14,938 nucleotides of DNA, from positions 1 to 14,938 of the forward strand of contig JAEWHN010000289.1 in NCBI GenBank assembly GCA_023387775.1, in the 5' to 3' direction. The notes under the pieces are model-generated. The model was given only the letters and a program-made list of their open reading frames with translations. It was not told where the DNA came from and searched no databases. The position numbers were made by a program, and so were the translations under genes. The DNA is from Pseudomonadota bacterium (GTDB lineage Bacteria > Pseudomonadota > Alphaproteobacteria > Rhizobiales > Rhizobiaceae). This document shows, piece by piece, positions 14,744 to 14,938 of this stretch; position 1 is the stretch's first letter; each line of letters opens with the position of its first letter.

Positions 14744-14780
14744 TGCCCCGGGGCGCGCCAGACTACCGCGCCCCGGGGCA
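14744..14780 (+). other. Strong hairpin between pstS and pstC
   Basis: TGCCCCGGGGCGCG (14744-14757) and CGCGCCCCGGGGCA (14767-14780) are perfect 14 bp complements around a 9-base loop. There is no U-run after it, so full intrinsic termination is unlikely. A 3'-end stabilising or partial read-through structure for pstS mRNA is the best reading. Confidence 0.7.
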
Positions 14781-14802
14781 GCCTGTCCGCCCGGAGTAGC
14801 CC

Positions 14803-14938
14803 ATGTCGTTGATGTTCGTCTTTGCGCTCGTGCTGGTCGTCGGCGCCGCCGCCTTCCTTGTCGGGCGCCAGCGCGCCATTGCGCAGGACGACGGCACGGC
14901 CAAGCCGCACTCCCGCGCGCACTACCATGGCTGGTGGG
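14803..14938 (+). CDS. pstC: Phosphate ABC transporter permease PstC, N-terminal fragment
   Basis: The first 45 codons of a membrane protein are present, and the frame runs off the right edge. It starts at the ATG at 14803 with GGAG 6 bases upstream, reads MSLMFVFALVLVVGAAAFLVGRQ- with one membrane segment at about 4-20, then RAIAQDDG and SRAHYHGWW (37-45). The Ser-Arg-x-x-Tyr-His-Gly-Trp element after a first helix is familiar from the enlarged PstC proteins of alphaproteobacteria. Position directly after pstS strengthens the call. It would be one of the two channel subunits of the phosphate importer. Confidence 0.88.
   Translation, partial: MSLMFVFALVLVVGAAAFLVGRQRAIAQDDGTAKPHSRAHYHGWW

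Overview
The window is GC-rich DNA with long antisense open frames, abundant Shine-Dalgarno sites, short intergenic gaps and several four-base ATGA gene overlaps. Protein styles point to an alphaproteobacterium of the Hyphomicrobiales (Rhizobiales), plausibly Phyllobacteriaceae or Mesorhizobium-like. The evidence is a large PstC variant with a Ser-Arg...Tyr-His-Gly-Trp N-terminus, a multi-PAS hybrid kinase, a CTGTCAT-type Pho box and mobile palindromes with ATTCCCGAC arms. The taxon is inferred from family resemblance, not from a marker gene.

Left part (1-8746, all minus strand). A truncated HerA/DUF87-like P-loop ATPase runs off the left edge. It is followed by 655 bp without genes that carry a nested array of palindromic repeats (868-1188). 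Next comes a compact peptide-uptake operon. In transcription order it encodes a zinc membrane-dipeptidase-family (M19) enzyme, a family-5 periplasmic peptide-binding protein, two DppB/DppC-type permeases and two DppD/DppF-type ATPases, with the last four genes overlapping by 4 bases each. Upstream of it, across a 315 bp non-coding stretch full of hairpins, lies a PhyH-type Fe(II)/2-oxoglutarate dioxygenase gene. It is divergent from a LysR-type regulator, with an AT-rich 91 bp control region between them. The simplest reading is one physiological module: a LysR regulator, an oxygenase, and import plus hydrolysis of small peptides or amino-acid conjugates. The substrate cannot be read from the sequence.

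Right part (8838-14938). The LysR gene (plus) converges on a small acidic-tailed hypothetical protein (minus). That gene diverges from a very large soluble hybrid histidine kinase with four PAS-like regions, HisKA, HATPase and two receivers. The kinase gene ends in a strong intrinsic terminator. After it comes a phosphate-starvation promoter with four CTGTCAT-like repeats at 10-11 bp spacing, then pstS, a 14 bp perfect hairpin, and the start of pstC, which is cut by the right edge. The pst genes are the high-affinity phosphate ABC importer.

I see no CRISPR array, tRNA, rRNA, transposase or phage gene. Most of the window is ordinary chromosomal content. The parts most worth a second look are the palindrome array, the structured leader before the dipeptidase gene, the unusual peptide/oxygenase gene grouping and the hybrid kinase beside the pst operon.
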